DNA of 64,000 nucleotides from Clostridium sp. DL-VIII (GTDB taxonomy: Bacteria > Bacillota > Clostridia > Clostridiales > Clostridiaceae). Location: positions 529,001-593,000 of the forward strand of contig NZ_CM001240.1 in assembly GCF_000230835.1 (NCBI RefSeq), given 5' to 3'. Below, one piece after another: positions 9,653-21,470 of the stretch. The notes beneath the pieces are model-generated. The model was not told the origin of the DNA, ran no database searches, and saw nothing but the letters and a program-made list of their open reading frames with translations. Position 1 is the first letter of the stretch. The number at the start of each line of letters is the position of its first letter. The position numbers were made by a program, and so were the translations under genes.

Positions 9653-9749
9653 TTGACAGTTGGGATAATGAATATTATTGAAAATTTAAAGAAATTATAA
9701 AGTGATTTTATCCATAACTGTTAACTGAAAATTGTAAACTGTAAACTGA
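9653..9749. repeat. Intergenic inverted-repeat element 2 (dispersed family)
   Basis: Lies between leuD and leuB inside the operon. TTGACAGTTGGGATA at 9653-9667 is a near-perfect inverted copy of TATCCATAACTGTTAA at 9709-9724. The right side continues with tandem AACTG-type words up to 9749, just before the leuB ribosome binding site. There is no coding potential. It is transcribed with the operon and should form a hairpin in the mRNA. Confidence 0.55.
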
Positions 9750-9767
9750 TTAAACGGGGGTTTTGTA

Positions 9768-10841
9768 ATGAAATATAATATAGCTGTAATACCAGGAGAT
9801 GGAATAGGTCCAGAAGTAATAGAAGAAACTACAAAAGTTTTAAAAGTTATTGGTGATAAGTTTGGACATAGATTTGATTACGAATATGTGCTAGCAGGGG
9901 GATGCGCTATAGATAAAGAGGGAACACCACTTTCAGATGCATCGTTAGAGATATGTAAGAAAAGTGATGCGGTCTTACTAGGAGCTGTTGGAGGACCAAA
10001 ATGGGATGTTGGGAAAGTAAGACCAGAACAAGGGTTATTTAAGTTAAGAAGTGGAATGAATCTTTATTGTAATTTAAGACCAGCAGTTTTATATGCACCA
10101 CTAAAAAATGAATCACCGCTTAAAGATAGTATTGTTAAAGATGGAATAGATATCTGTATAGTAAGAGAATTGACTGGTGGTATTTACTTTGGTCAAAGAG
10201 GAACAGAAGAAGTTGATGGTGTAAAGAGTGCTTATGATACTGAAAGATATAATGTAAATGAAATAACTAGAATTGCTAAAAGTGGATTTGAAATAGCTAT
10301 GAAGAGAAACAAAAAGCTTACAAGTGTTGATAAGGCTAATGTTTTAGATAGTTCAAAACTTTGGAGAAGTGTAGTTAACGAAATAGCTAAGGATTATCCA
10401 GAAGTAGAAGTAAATCATTTATATGTTGATAATGCAGCAATGCAAATAGTGAGAGATCCAAACCAATTTGATGTAATAGTAACGTCAAATTTATTTGGAG
10501 ATATCTTATCAGATGAAGCTAGTATGGTTACGGGATCAATAGGATTGTTGCCTTCAGCATCTCTTGGAGACGGAACACTTGGTATGTATGAACCAATTCA
10601 TGGAAGTGCTCCTGATATAGCAGGGCAAGGAATTGCAAATCCATTAGCAACTATACTTTCAGCAGCAATGATGCTTAGATACAGTTTTTCTTTAGAGGAA
10701 GAAGCAAAGGCAATTGAAAACGCAGTATTAGCGGTTCTTGAAGATGGATATAGAACTGGAGATATAATGACAGAAGGTAAGAAAAAAGTTGGAACGGTTG
10801 AAATGGGCAAATTAGTTTGTGAAAAATTACAAGCAAAATAA
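9768..10841 (+). CDS. leuB: 3-Isopropylmalate dehydrogenase
   Basis: NAD-dependent oxidative decarboxylase making 2-oxoisocaproate in leucine synthesis; the homologous step of the citramalate route makes 2-oxobutyrate. It has 357 residues, normal for the family. Motifs: [24 protein letters not shown], the substrate arginines in [15 protein letters not shown], the [13 protein letters not shown] helix, [13 protein letters not shown] with metal-binding aspartates, and the cofactor loop [18 protein letters not shown]. The start follows GGGGG at about 9756-9760. It is flanked on both sides by inverted-repeat elements. Confidence 0.96.
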   Translation: MKYNIAVIPGDGIGPEVIEETTKVLKVIGDKFGHRFDYEYVLAGGCAIDKEGTPLSDASLEICKKSDAVLLGAVGGPKWDVGKVRPEQGLFKLRSGMNLYCNLRPAVLYAPLKNESPLKDSIVKDGIDICIVRELTGGIYFGQRGTEEVDGVKSAYDTERYNVNEITRIAKSGFEIAMKRNKKLTSVDKANVLDSSKLWRSVVNEIAKDYPEVEVNHLYVDNAAMQIVRDPNQFDVIVTSNLFGDILSDEASMVTGSIGLLPSASLGDGTLGMYEPIHGSAPDIAGQGIANPLATILSAAMMLRYSFSLEEEAKAIENAVLAVLEDGYRTGDIMTEGKKKVGTVEMGKLVCEKLQAK

Positions 10842-10848
10842 TTATAAT

Positions 10849-10942
10849 TCCAGTTTCCAATGTGCGATGAGCAATAAGAAAAAAATAATATGATTTTGAA
10901 ATCTTAAGTTTATTTTCTACAATTGTGCATTGCAAATTTACA
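10849..10942. repeat. Intergenic inverted-repeat element 3 (dispersed family)
   Basis: Lies between leuB and ilvB. The left part has CAATGTGCGATGAGCAAT and the right part CAATTGTGCATTGCAAATTT, which are partly complementary (TTGC/GCAA and CAATGTGC/GCATTGC words) around an AT-rich core. It holds no gene. It resembles element 2 in size, position and layout. Confidence 0.4.
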
Positions 10943-10971
10943 ATCATTTTATCAGCAAAGGAGTGAATAAA

Positions 10972-13676
<2,705 letters not shown>

Positions 13677-13695
13677 TATATTATAATATAAAAGT

Positions 13696-13735
13696 AAAGG
13701 TGGTCGATTTTGATTCGACCACCTTTATTTTTTTG
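13696..13735 (+). terminator. Terminator of the ilv-leu operon
   Basis: A perfect 12 bp stem AAAGGTGGTCGA (13696-13707) / TCGACCACCTTT (13715-13726) with a 7-nt loop is followed by an A and a run of T's. Confidence 0.95.
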
Positions 13736-13777
13736 TGATAATTTAATTGTGTTATACTTGTTTTAAGAATTATCTCA

Positions 13778-13961
13778 TATAATGATTACAATAGATAAAT
13801 ATAGGACAATTAACATTATATACAAACATATTTTAACCTTAAATATAAAATTATTGTCCAAATTTGAAGTAAAAACGATATACAAAAAGAAGGATATAGT
13901 ATAACATATTAATATAAAAAAATCTCGCAGTTTAAAAATCTTTTTACTTGCGAGTTTTTTT
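13778..13961 (+). ncRNA. Candidate small RNA upstream of the sigma-54 regulator
   Basis: Between the ilvC terminator (ends about 13735) and the -24/-12 promoter at 14037 there is a second intrinsic terminator (13924-13961: CTCGCA/TGCGAG stem followed by seven T's) with no gene in front of it. A TATAAT box at 13778-13783 could start a transcript of about 170 nt ending there. Inside, GGACAAT (13803) and ATTGTCC (13854) can pair. There is no convincing open reading frame. Inference only: either a small RNA or the 3' remnant of a lost gene. Confidence 0.35.
13924..13961 (+). terminator. Orphan intrinsic terminator
   Basis: The stem CTCGCA-GT with AC-T-TGCGAG (13946-13954) has a long A/T loop and the tail TTTTTTT. 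The ilvC transcript is already ended 190 bp earlier, and the next known promoter is downstream. Confidence 0.75.
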
Positions 13962-14036
13962 GTATATAAAATGAAACTTACAGGGGAAGGAGATAGTACG
14001 TAAATAAAAAGGTCTTATTTGGCACAAAATGTATAG

Positions 14037-14052
14037 TGGCATAAATATTGCT
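14037..14052 (+). promoter_or_regulatory. Sigma-54 (-24/-12) promoter of the regulator gene
   Basis: TGGCATAAATATTGCT matches the consensus TGGCAC-N5-TTGCW at all but one key base, with the invariant GG (14038-14039) and GC (14050-14051) separated by exactly 10 bp. It points toward the activator gene starting about 90 bp downstream. Confidence 0.75.
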
Positions 14053-14142
14053 TTATATATTGCTATGGAATAAAAAGTATGGAAACAAGTAAGAACAATA
14101 TTAAATTTTGACGAAGTAATTTTATTAAAATGGAGGGATTTG

Positions 14143-17073
14143 ATGCAAAGATTAATTGAGCTTATTAATTCTGAGGATAAAAAAAATCCTTATACAGATC
14201 AAGAACTTGCGGGATTCTTATCTATTCCAAGACTAAAAGTAATACAAATGAGAAACGAACTAAATATTCCAGACTCTAGAGATAGAAGAAAAGAATTATT
14301 GCTGGCTGACTTAAGAGATATATTACAAAAAAATATGAGCTTATCGGAAAGAAAAGTAACGGAGCTAATGGTAAAAAGAGGCTATAATATTTCTCGAAGT
14401 ATTATAAGCAAAAACATAAAAGAAGTGATTCAGGAATTTAAAGGAGAAAACAGTTGCGTAATAGCTGAAGAAGAAAATATTATTGTATCGGATGAATCAG
14501 AAGATAAGAGTGAAGAGGGATTTGAAAAGCTTATTGGATATAGAGGAAGTCTTAAAAATAAAATAGATTTAGCAAAGGCAGCAATACTATATCCGCCAAA
14601 TGGTCTTCATACATTAATTTATGGTGGGTCAGGAGTAGGAAAAAGTGAATTGGCAGAATGTATGTATGAATTTGCAACATCTAGTGGAGCGAAACCTAAG
14701 AATGCACCGTTTATAATCTTCAACTGTGCAGATTATGCAGAAAATCCAAACCTTCTTATTGCTCAATTATTTGGAGTCATTAAAGGGGCATATACAGGAG
14801 CCAATGCAGATAAGGAAGGGTTAGTTGAGAGGGCAAATGGAGGTATTTTATTTTTGGATGAAATTCATAGACTTCCATCAGAAGGACAGGAAATATTATT
14901 CTATTTAATAGATAAAGGTAAATATAGAAGATTAGGTGAAACAAATGTTGAAAGGGAAGTAAACGTTCTTATATTGGCAGCTACTACAGAAAATCCGGAA
15001 TCTAACTTACTTTTAACGTTTAGAAGAAGGATACCTATGCTTATTGAATTACCTAAATTAACAGAAAGACCTTTGTCTGAAAGACTTGAAGTTATAATAA
15101 TGTTTTTAACTAGAGAGGCTCAGAGAATAAATAGAAATCTTTTAGTAACTAAAGAAGTATTAACATGTTTAATGCTATATAATTGTAAGGCAAATATAGG
15201 TCAGCTTAAGAGTGATATTCAAGTCATATGTGCAAAAGGTTACGTAAAATACATGTTTAAGAATGCGGATGAAGTAGTTATTGATATGGAAGACGTAAGT
15301 ATCTCAATTAAAAGTACTGTTTTAGAAGGACAAAAAAATAGTAAGCAAGTTAGGAATCTTGGTATAGATGACTTATATATAGACATAAGAAATGAACAAA
15401 AAAATAAGGATGAAATAAAGAATTACGTTAATGAAAATGAAATATATCATTACATAGAAGAACAATTTAAAAAACTTGAGTTAGAGGGAATAGAGGAGGA
15501 TGAGATAGATAAAGTTCTTTTAGAAAAGGTAGAAAACAAGTTAGGAAAAATAATTGACAATAAAAAAATAACAAAATTATTAAATATAAATGAACTAAAA
15601 ACTATAGTAAGGCCAGAAGTTATAAGTATAACTGAAGGAATTTTAGAACTAGTAAGAGGAAAATATAAATTTATTAATAACAGCTTTTTTATTGCATTGG
15701 CTATTCATATTAATTTTACAATTGAAAGAGTTATGACTGGAAAGGTCTTAACGAAGTCTAATATTCATATGGATAAAAACACTATGATTCAAGAAATGAA
15801 AATTGCTGAAAAAATCAGATTAATGATAGAAAGGGCTACTAATTTAAAGATTCCCAAGAGAGAAACAATGTATATTGCTATTTATATAAAGAAGTTTTGC
15901 TCGGATGTATTTAATTCAGAACCGAAAGTTAGAGTGATTATTATAACCCACGGGCATGTTGCTTGTGGTATTGCAGACATTGTTAATCAATTGTTAGGTG
16001 TAGAAGATGCATTAGGATTAGAAATTGCTTTAGATGAATCTCCAGAGAAAGGATTAGAAAGAACTATTGAACTAGTTCAAGCAAGTGACGAGGGGAGAGG
16101 CTGTTTATTACTCGTAGATATGGGATCTTTAGGTATGTTTTCATCAATGGTTGAAGAAAGAACTGGAATCAAAACTAGAAGTCTATCAAGGGTTGATACT
16201 TTATTAGCATTGGAAGCAGTTAGAAAGGCTTCAATAGAAGGAGCTAATTTAGATAATATTGTTGAAATGTTACAAGCGGTGAAAGAGTACAATGGTACAT
16301 TTAAATCAGAAATAAATTATAAGAAAAATATTAAAAAGAAAGCAATAGTAACAGTATGTCTAACTGGAGAGGGGAGCGCATTAAGTATTAAGAAATATAT
16401 TGAAAAGCACTTAGAACAACAAATTAGTAATATAGAAATACTTGCAATGGGCTTCATAAATAAAAGAGATATAGAAGATGAAATCGTAAAATTATCTAAT
16501 GAATATGATATTTTAGCAGTATGTGGAACTATAAGAATTAAAGTTGATAATATACCATTTATTGATTATGAAAGTATGTTAAATGGTATTGGAATTAATA
16601 AACTAATTAAGCTTATAGAAACTGAAAACGATTTAAATGATGAGATGATTTATGGAAATTTAAACAGCTTAGTCTCAGAAGAATTAATGTTATTAAACCT
16701 AGATTGTCTATCTAAAGAAGAAGCCATTGATAAAATGGCAGAATTGCTTGAAGAAAAAGGATTTGTTAATAATAAATTTATGTTGAATTTATATAAAAGA
16801 GAATCAATGGGGAATGTAGTATTCAATAGCGAAGTAGCTATACCTCATGGGCTTCCTGAAAATGTAATTAAACCTGCTATTGTTATAGCAAAACTAAAGA
16901 AACCAATTCAATGGAATCAAGAAATAATGGTAGATATAGTTTTTATGTTGGCATTAAAAGATGATAACAGAGAAGAAATAAAAAAATTATTTTATTTAGT
17001 CAGAGAAAAAAACTTAGTAAATAGAATACGTTTAAGTAAATCATCAGAAGAAATAAAGAAAATGTTTTCATAA
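14143..17073 (+). CDS. LevR-family sigma-54-dependent PTS regulator
   Basis: Transcription activator controlled by PTS phosphorylation. In the 976 residues I see: an N-terminal helix-turn-helix region (1-100); a sigma-54 interaction AAA+ domain with Walker A GGSGVGKSE near 160, GAYTGA near 214 (the sigma-54-contacting loop) and LFLDEIHRLP (Walker B); a PRD (about 490-590, AIHINFTIERV); a mannose-type IIA-like domain from about 595 (IIITHGHVACG); a galactitol-type IIB-like domain near 730; and a fructose/mannitol-type IIA domain at about 845-976 with phosphorylatable AIPHG. The ATG at 14143 has GGAGGG at 14132-14137; a TTG just before it is less likely. It is expected to switch on the PTS operon behind the second -24/-12 promoter just downstream. 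Confidence 0.92.
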   Translation: MQRLIELINSEDKKNPYTDQELAGFLSIPRLKVIQMRNELNIPDSRDRRKELLLADLRDILQKNMSLSERKVTELMVKRGYNISRSIISKNIKEVIQEFKGENSCVIAEEENIIVSDESEDKSEEGFEKLIGYRGSLKNKIDLAKAAILYPPNGLHTLIYGGSGVGKSELAECMYEFATSSGAKPKNAPFIIFNCADYAENPNLLIAQLFGVIKGAYTGANADKEGLVERANGGILFLDEIHRLPSEGQEILFYLIDKGKYRRLGETNVEREVNVLILAATTENPESNLLLTFRRRIPMLIELPKLTERPLSERLEVIIMFLTREAQRINRNLLVTKEVLTCLMLYNCKANIGQLKSDIQVICAKGYVKYMFKNADEVVIDMEDVSISIKSTVLEGQKNSKQVRNLGIDDLYIDIRNEQKNKDEIKNYVNENEIYHYIEEQFKKLELEGIEEDEIDKVLLEKVENKLGKIIDNKKITKLLNINELKTIVRPEVISITEGILELVRGKYKFINNSFFIALAIHINFTIERVMTGKVLTKSNIHMDKNTMIQEMKIAEKIRLMIERATNLKIPKRETMYIAIYIKKFCSDVFNSEPKVRVIIITHGHVACGIADIVNQLLGVEDALGLEIALDESPEKGLERTIELVQASDEGRGCLLLVDMGSLGMFSSMVEERTGIKTRSLSRVDTLLALEAVRKASIEGANLDNIVEMLQAVKEYNGTFKSEINYKKNIKKKAIVTVCLTGEGSALSIKKYIEKHLEQQISNIEILAMGFINKRDIEDEIVKLSNEYDILAVCGTIRIKVDNIPFIDYESMLNGIGINKLIKLIETENDLNDEMIYGNLNSLVSEELMLLNLDCLSKEEAIDKMAELLEEKGFVNNKFMLNLYKRESMGNVVFNSEVAIPHGLPENVIKPAIVIAKLKKPIQWNQEIMVDIVFMLALKDDNREEIKKLFYLVREKNLVNRIRLSKSSEEIKKMFS

Positions 17074-17094
17074 AAACAAAATATTCCGAAAACT

Positions 17095-17110
17095 TGGCAT
17101 AGGTCTTGCG
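17095..17110 (+). promoter_or_regulatory. Sigma-54 (-24/-12) promoter of the PTS operon
   Basis: TGGCATAGGTCTTGCG has the invariant GG (17096-17097) and GC (17108-17109) separated by 10 bp. It is located between the activator stop codon and the first PTS gene, the normal arrangement for LevR-controlled operons. Confidence 0.85.
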
Positions 17111-17166
17111 ATAATAAATGTCATAAAAGTTAAGTAAAAAAAATAGCAGTGAAAGGAGAAGCAATA

Positions 17167-17625
17167 GTGGAACTACTTAAATTTATCAAGAAGAATTTAA
17201 TAAAAGTAAATTTACCGTGCAAAAGCAGAGATGAATTATTTCAAATTATGCATGATGAAGCATTTAAGTATGGATATGTGGAAGAAAGCTTTTTAGATGG
17301 ATTAAAGTCAAGAGAAAGTGTTTTTCCAACAGGTTTGAAATTAACTAAATATAATGTCGCAATACCTCATACAGATGCAATTCATGTTAAAGAAGAATTT
17401 ATTGCTGTAATAACACCAGAAACCCCAGTTGATTTTAAATTAATGGAGGATGAAACTCAACATGAAAATATGAATCTCATATTTATGTTAGGTTTAAATA
17501 AACCTCATAGTCAGTTAGAAGTATTAAAAGAGTTAATGGGCCTTATACAAAGGGAAGACATAGTAAAAAAAATTGTAGAATCTAAGAGTAAAGATGAAAT
17601 TCAAAATATTTTAAATAACATATAA
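17167..17625 (+). CDS. PTS IIA component, fructose/mannitol/galactitol type
   Basis: Phosphocarrier that takes phosphate from HPr and passes it to the IIB protein encoded next. It has 152 residues from the GTG at 17167, which has AAAGGAGA at 17152-17159; a GTG at 17149 would lie before this site. The phosphorylated histidine is in KYNVAIPHTDAIHV, about residue 62. The rest follows the IIA-Fru fold (EALKELMGLIQRE-type helix near the end). It is the first gene after the sigma-54 promoter and belongs with IIB and IIC as a three-polypeptide galactitol-family permease. Confidence 0.9.
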   Translation: MELLKFIKKNLIKVNLPCKSRDELFQIMHDEAFKYGYVEESFLDGLKSRESVFPTGLKLTKYNVAIPHTDAIHVKEEFIAVITPETPVDFKLMEDETQHENMNLIFMLGLNKPHSQLEVLKELMGLIQREDIVKKIVESKSKDEIQNILNNI

Positions 17626-17657
17626 AAATATAAATTATTTTATGGGAGGAATTAAAA

Positions 17658-17942
17658 ATGAATGATAAAAAAAGAGTATTAATAGCTTGTGGGGCAGGTA
17701 TAGCAACATCAACAGTGGTTTGTGACAAGGTTGAAAAATTATTAAAAGCACATGGTATTCCAGCAGAAATTATTCAATGTAAGATAGCTGAAGTAGCAGC
17801 TAAAGCAAAGGACGCTGATTTAATAATTTCAACTACTATTTTGCCGACTACTTACGAAATTCCAGCAATAAAAGCTACAGCATATGTTACTGGAATTGGT
17901 ATGGATAAACTAGATGCACAAATATTAGATTTCTTTAAATAA
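17658..17942 (+). CDS. PTS IIB component, galactitol type
   Basis: A small (94 aa) cytosolic phosphocarrier. The phosphocysteine lies in the P-loop-like motif RVLIACGAGIATSTVV, residues 6-21, which is typical of GatB-type proteins. It accepts phosphate from the IIA protein and phosphorylates the sugar alcohol bound by IIC. The ribosome binding site is GGGAGG at 17643-17648. It is followed by a perfect palindrome in the spacer before the IIC gene. Confidence 0.92.
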   Translation: MNDKKRVLIACGAGIATSTVVCDKVEKLLKAHGIPAEIIQCKIAEVAAKAKDADLIISTTILPTTYEIPAIKATAYVTGIGMDKLDAQILDFFK

Positions 17943-17950
17943 GATTTATA

Positions 17951-17974
17951 TTGTCCTAATAATTATTAGGACAA
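17951..17974. repeat. Perfect 24 bp palindrome between IIB and IIC genes
   Basis: TTGTCCTAATAA followed directly by TTATTAGGACAA. In RNA it forms a 10-11 bp stem with a tight loop; it has no T-run, so it is more likely an mRNA processing or stability element, or a protein site, than a terminator. Confidence 0.7.
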
Positions 17975-18028
17975 TTTAAATAAAAATTTTATAAATAATT
18001 TTTATAATTTGTTAGGAGGAATAATAAT

Positions 18029-19303
18029 ATGGATCAACTTATGGGAGTAGTTCAGTACATTTTAGGAATTGGGCCGACAGCAATTTTACCAATAGCAATA
18101 TTGATAATAGGATTAATAGCTGGAACAGGAATAACTAAGGCATTTAAATCTGGTATTACAATAGGTATTGGTTTCGTTGGAATAAACTTAGTTTGTGGTG
18201 TGCTATCAAGTACATTAGGACCGATAGCACAAGAAATGGTAAAAAGATTCGGATTAAGTTTAAACGTAATTGATAGCGGTTGGCCAGCAGCGGCAGCAGC
18301 AGCTTGGGCGACACCAGTAGCAGCTATCTTAATACCAGTATGTTTAATTGTTAACTTAGTAATGATCTTCTTTAAATTAACAAAAACTTTAGACGTTGAT
18401 ATTTGGAATTACTGGCACTTTATAGCGGCTGGAGCAACTGGTTATATAGTTACAGGCAGTTGGATGTTTGCAATTATCTGTGCAATATTATATGAAGTTA
18501 TGGTATTAATTATTGCTGATAGAACAGCTCCAATGGTTGCAAATTTTTATGATTTAGAAGGTATATCACTTCCAACAGGTTCTACTGCTGCATTTGGATT
18601 AGTAGGGATTCCAATTGGATATTTAATAGAGAAAATTCCAGGATTAAATAAGTTACATGCAGATCCTGAATCAATTCAAAAGAGATTTGGTATATTTGGG
18701 GAACCTATGATGATGGGATTAATCTTAGGTTGCGTACTTGCAATACTTGCAGGAAACGACCCAGGATCAATATTTAAAGCTGGTGTTAGCATGGCAGCAG
18801 TTATGTTCTTACTACCTAGAATGGTTAAGATATTAATGGAAGGTTTAATTCCTATTTCAGATGCGATGAAAGAAAAACTTCAAGCTAAATATGCTGGAAG
18901 AGAATTATATATCGGTATTGATGCAGCCGTATCAGTAGGACACCCAGCAACTATGGCTACAGCTTTAATACTAGTACCAATTACATTAATTTTAGCAGTA
19001 ATTATACCAGGAAACAAAGTATTGCCATTTGGTGACTTAGCTACAATACCATTCTATGTTGCATTCGTGGTTGGTTCAAGAAAAGGAAATATTGTTCATT
19101 CAGTAATTACAGGAACAATAGTACTTGCATTCTCACTACTTATGGCAACAGACTTTGCAACAGTACACACTGCAATGATGTCTGGTGCAAGCTTCCAAGT
19201 ACCAGGTGGAGCTACTCAAATTTCAAGTTTAGATATGGGTGGTAACTTCCTTAACTGGATAATCTTAAAATTTGCGCAAATAGTAGGACCTTTCTTCAGC
19301 TAA
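18029..19303 (+). CDS. PTS IIC component, galactitol (GatC) family
   Basis: The membrane permease that moves the polyol across the membrane during phosphorylation. It has 424 residues with about 9-12 hydrophobic segments. GatC-type features are VQYILGIGPTAILPIAILII at the start, the FKSGITIGIGFVGINL segment, NYWHFIAAGATGY and VGHPATMATALILVP. The ribosome binding site is AGGAGGA at 18015-18021. The family covers galactitol, arabitol, ribitol and xylitol permeases; the neighbouring pentose-phosphate genes suggest a pentitol rather than galactitol. Confidence 0.92.
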   Translation: MDQLMGVVQYILGIGPTAILPIAILIIGLIAGTGITKAFKSGITIGIGFVGINLVCGVLSSTLGPIAQEMVKRFGLSLNVIDSGWPAAAAAAWATPVAAILIPVCLIVNLVMIFFKLTKTLDVDIWNYWHFIAAGATGYIVTGSWMFAIICAILYEVMVLIIADRTAPMVANFYDLEGISLPTGSTAAFGLVGIPIGYLIEKIPGLNKLHADPESIQKRFGIFGEPMMMGLILGCVLAILAGNDPGSIFKAGVSMAAVMFLLPRMVKILMEGLIPISDAMKEKLQAKYAGRELYIGIDAAVSVGHPATMATALILVPITLILAVIIPGNKVLPFGDLATIPFYVAFVVGSRKGNIVHSVITGTIVLAFSLLMATDFATVHTAMMSGASFQVPGGATQISSLDMGGNFLNWIILKFAQIVGPFFS

Positions 19304-19361
19304 TTTTAAAGTAAAAACCATAAAAATATAAAATATTTTAGTTATTTAGGAGGAGAAGAAA

Positions 19362-20402
19362 ATGAAAGCAGCAGTATTGCACTCAGTAGGAGATATAAGG
19401 TATGAAGATATTGAAATAAAACCTTATGGAGATGATGAAGTCAAAATAAAGGTTATGGCAGCAGGGATATGTGGGTCAGATCCTCCAAGAGCATTAAAAA
19501 ATTGGAAATATCCTGTACCAGCTATTCTAGGCCATGAATTCTCAGGCTATATAGTTGAAAAAGGGAAAAATGTTAAGAATGTGGAGATAGGAGATAGAGT
19601 AGTTGCTATTCCATTCGAGCCTTGTAATGAATGTGAATATTGTAAAAAGGGACAATTTTCATTATGCGAAAATTATGGCATGTTAGGAGCTCAATCCTTT
19701 GGAGGATTTGCAGAATATGTTAATGTAAAAGCGACAAATGTGCTAAAAATTGGAGATATTGATTACGAGGAAGCAGCTATGATAGAACCACTTGCAGTAG
19801 CATTACATGGAGTACTTAATATTAAGCCTCAATTAGGAGACGTGGTAGCAGTACTTGGAGCAGGAACAATAGGACAACTTACAATTCAGTGGCTTAAAGT
19901 TACAGGAGTTGAAAAAATTATTGCAGTAGATATTTCAGATAAAAAAATATCAGAAGCACTAAATCTTGGTGCTGACGTTGGAATAAATGCATTAAAAGAA
20001 AATCCAGTAGATAAGATAATGGAATTAACAAACGGAGCAGGAGTAGATATCTGTATTGAAAGTGCAGGATCTAAAATAACTCAAGAACAATGTCTTTTAA
20101 TAACTAAGAAAAAAGGAAAGATTGGATATCAAGGCATTGGACATGCAGGTATAGAATTATCAGAAACTGCTTTTGAAGGAATATTTAGAAAAGAATTAAA
20201 TTTACAAGGATTTTGGAATTCATATTCAGCCCCATTTCCAGGACAAGAATGGATCAAGAGTATTGAATATGTAAAACAAAAGAAAATAAGACTTAAGGAA
20301 CTTATATCACATAGATTCTCTTTAGAAGATACAGCAAAAGCATTTGAAATGATTAGGGATAGAAAAGAAGAGTATAACAAGATAATGATTGTTCAAGAAT
20401 AA
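19362..20402 (+). CDS. Zinc-dependent polyol(-phosphate) dehydrogenase 1
   Basis: Medium-chain alcohol dehydrogenase, 346 residues, GatD/sorbitol-dehydrogenase-like. The catalytic zinc ligands are C37 (AGICGSD) and the GHE at 57-59; the structural zinc cysteines are C88, C91, C94 and C102; the NAD-binding motif is VLGAGTIGQL near 160. In this operon it most likely oxidises the phosphorylated polyol delivered by the PTS to a ketose phosphate, by analogy with GatD. The ribosome binding site is AGGAGGAG at 19349-19356. A second, clearly different dehydrogenase follows. Confidence 0.88.
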   Translation: MKAAVLHSVGDIRYEDIEIKPYGDDEVKIKVMAAGICGSDPPRALKNWKYPVPAILGHEFSGYIVEKGKNVKNVEIGDRVVAIPFEPCNECEYCKKGQFSLCENYGMLGAQSFGGFAEYVNVKATNVLKIGDIDYEEAAMIEPLAVALHGVLNIKPQLGDVVAVLGAGTIGQLTIQWLKVTGVEKIIAVDISDKKISEALNLGADVGINALKENPVDKIMELTNGAGVDICIESAGSKITQEQCLLITKKKGKIGYQGIGHAGIELSETAFEGIFRKELNLQGFWNSYSAPFPGQEWIKSIEYVKQKKIRLKELISHRFSLEDTAKAFEMIRDRKEEYNKIMIVQE

Positions 20403-20415
20403 GGGGGAGTTGAAA

Positions 20416-21447
20416 GTGAAGGCATTAACAAAGACTAAACCAGGATATGACAACATGGAGTTATTAGATATCCCAGAACCCAAAGCTGAAAGAAATTTAG
20501 TGAAGATTAAAGTTCAATACAGCGGAATTTGTGGATCAGATTTACATTCATTCAAAGGTGAATATGGAAACATAAAAACCCCTGTAGTTTTAGGACACGA
20601 ATTTTCCGGGGTAGTCGTTGAAGTAGGAGAAGATGTTAAAACAGTTAAAGTTGGAGATAGAGTAACAAGTGAAACGACTTTTGAGACTTGTGGAACATGT
20701 GATTTTTGTAAGAGCAAAGATTATAATTTATGTTCTTCAAGAAAAGGAATTGGGACTCAGGCAAATGGAAGCTTTGCAGAATATGTTCTATCAAGAGAAG
20801 AAAGTGTACACGTATTACCCGAAAATGTAAGTTTCTTGGCAGCATCATTAACTGAACCACTTGCATGTTGTGTGCATGCTGCTTTAGAAAAAACAACAAT
20901 AGAAAAAGATGATGTAGTTCTAATATTAGGACCAGGACCAATAGGATTACTTTTAGCTCAAGTAGTTAAATCACAAGGTGCTTATGTAATTTTAAGTGGA
21001 GTAACTAAGGATAAAGAAAGACTAGACTTTGGAAAGAATATGGGCGTAGATAGAGTAGTTGACTCTCTTCAAGAAGATTTAGAAAAAATAGTGATGGAAA
21101 AGACTAATGGATATGGAGTAAATAAGGTATTTGATTGCTCTGGTGCAGTTCCAGCTGTAAATCAAGGATTGAGACTTACAAAGAAAAAGGGCGAATTTGT
21201 ACAAGTTGGATTATTCGCAAATGTTAAGAATTCAATAGATCAAGAAGCCATTATTCAAAGAGAAATTAAATATATTGGATCTAGATCCCAAAAGCCAAGC
21301 TCTTGGATAAAATCATTAGAATTGATGGAAGCTAAGAAGGTAGATCCAGAAACATTAATAACAAAAATTGTAGAACTTGAGGATTGGAGAACTGGAATAG
21401 AAGCAGCTATGGAAGGTAGTGAGCTTAAAGTAGTAATTAGATCTTAA
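20416..21447 (+). CDS. Zinc-dependent polyol(-phosphate) dehydrogenase 2
   Basis: Another medium-chain Zn dehydrogenase, 343 residues, with the ligands C39 (GICGSD), GHE at 60-62, a CGTCDFC...C structural-zinc cluster and the Rossmann motif [13 protein letters not shown]. It differs enough from its neighbour to suggest a different substrate, or oxidation at a different carbon. The GTG start at 20416 is preceded by AGGGGGAG at 20402-20409; a TTG at 20389 would overlap the previous gene. The gap to the preceding gene is only 13 bp. Confidence 0.87.
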   Translation: MKALTKTKPGYDNMELLDIPEPKAERNLVKIKVQYSGICGSDLHSFKGEYGNIKTPVVLGHEFSGVVVEVGEDVKTVKVGDRVTSETTFETCGTCDFCKSKDYNLCSSRKGIGTQANGSFAEYVLSREESVHVLPENVSFLAASLTEPLACCVHAALEKTTIEKDDVVLILGPGPIGLLLAQVVKSQGAYVILSGVTKDKERLDFGKNMGVDRVVDSLQEDLEKIVMEKTNGYGVNKVFDCSGAVPAVNQGLRLTKKKGEFVQVGLFANVKNSIDQEAIIQREIKYIGSRSQKPSSWIKSLELMEAKKVDPETLITKIVELEDWRTGIEAAMEGSELKVVIRS

Positions 21448-21470
21448 TTAGTTGGGAGGAAGAATCGTTT

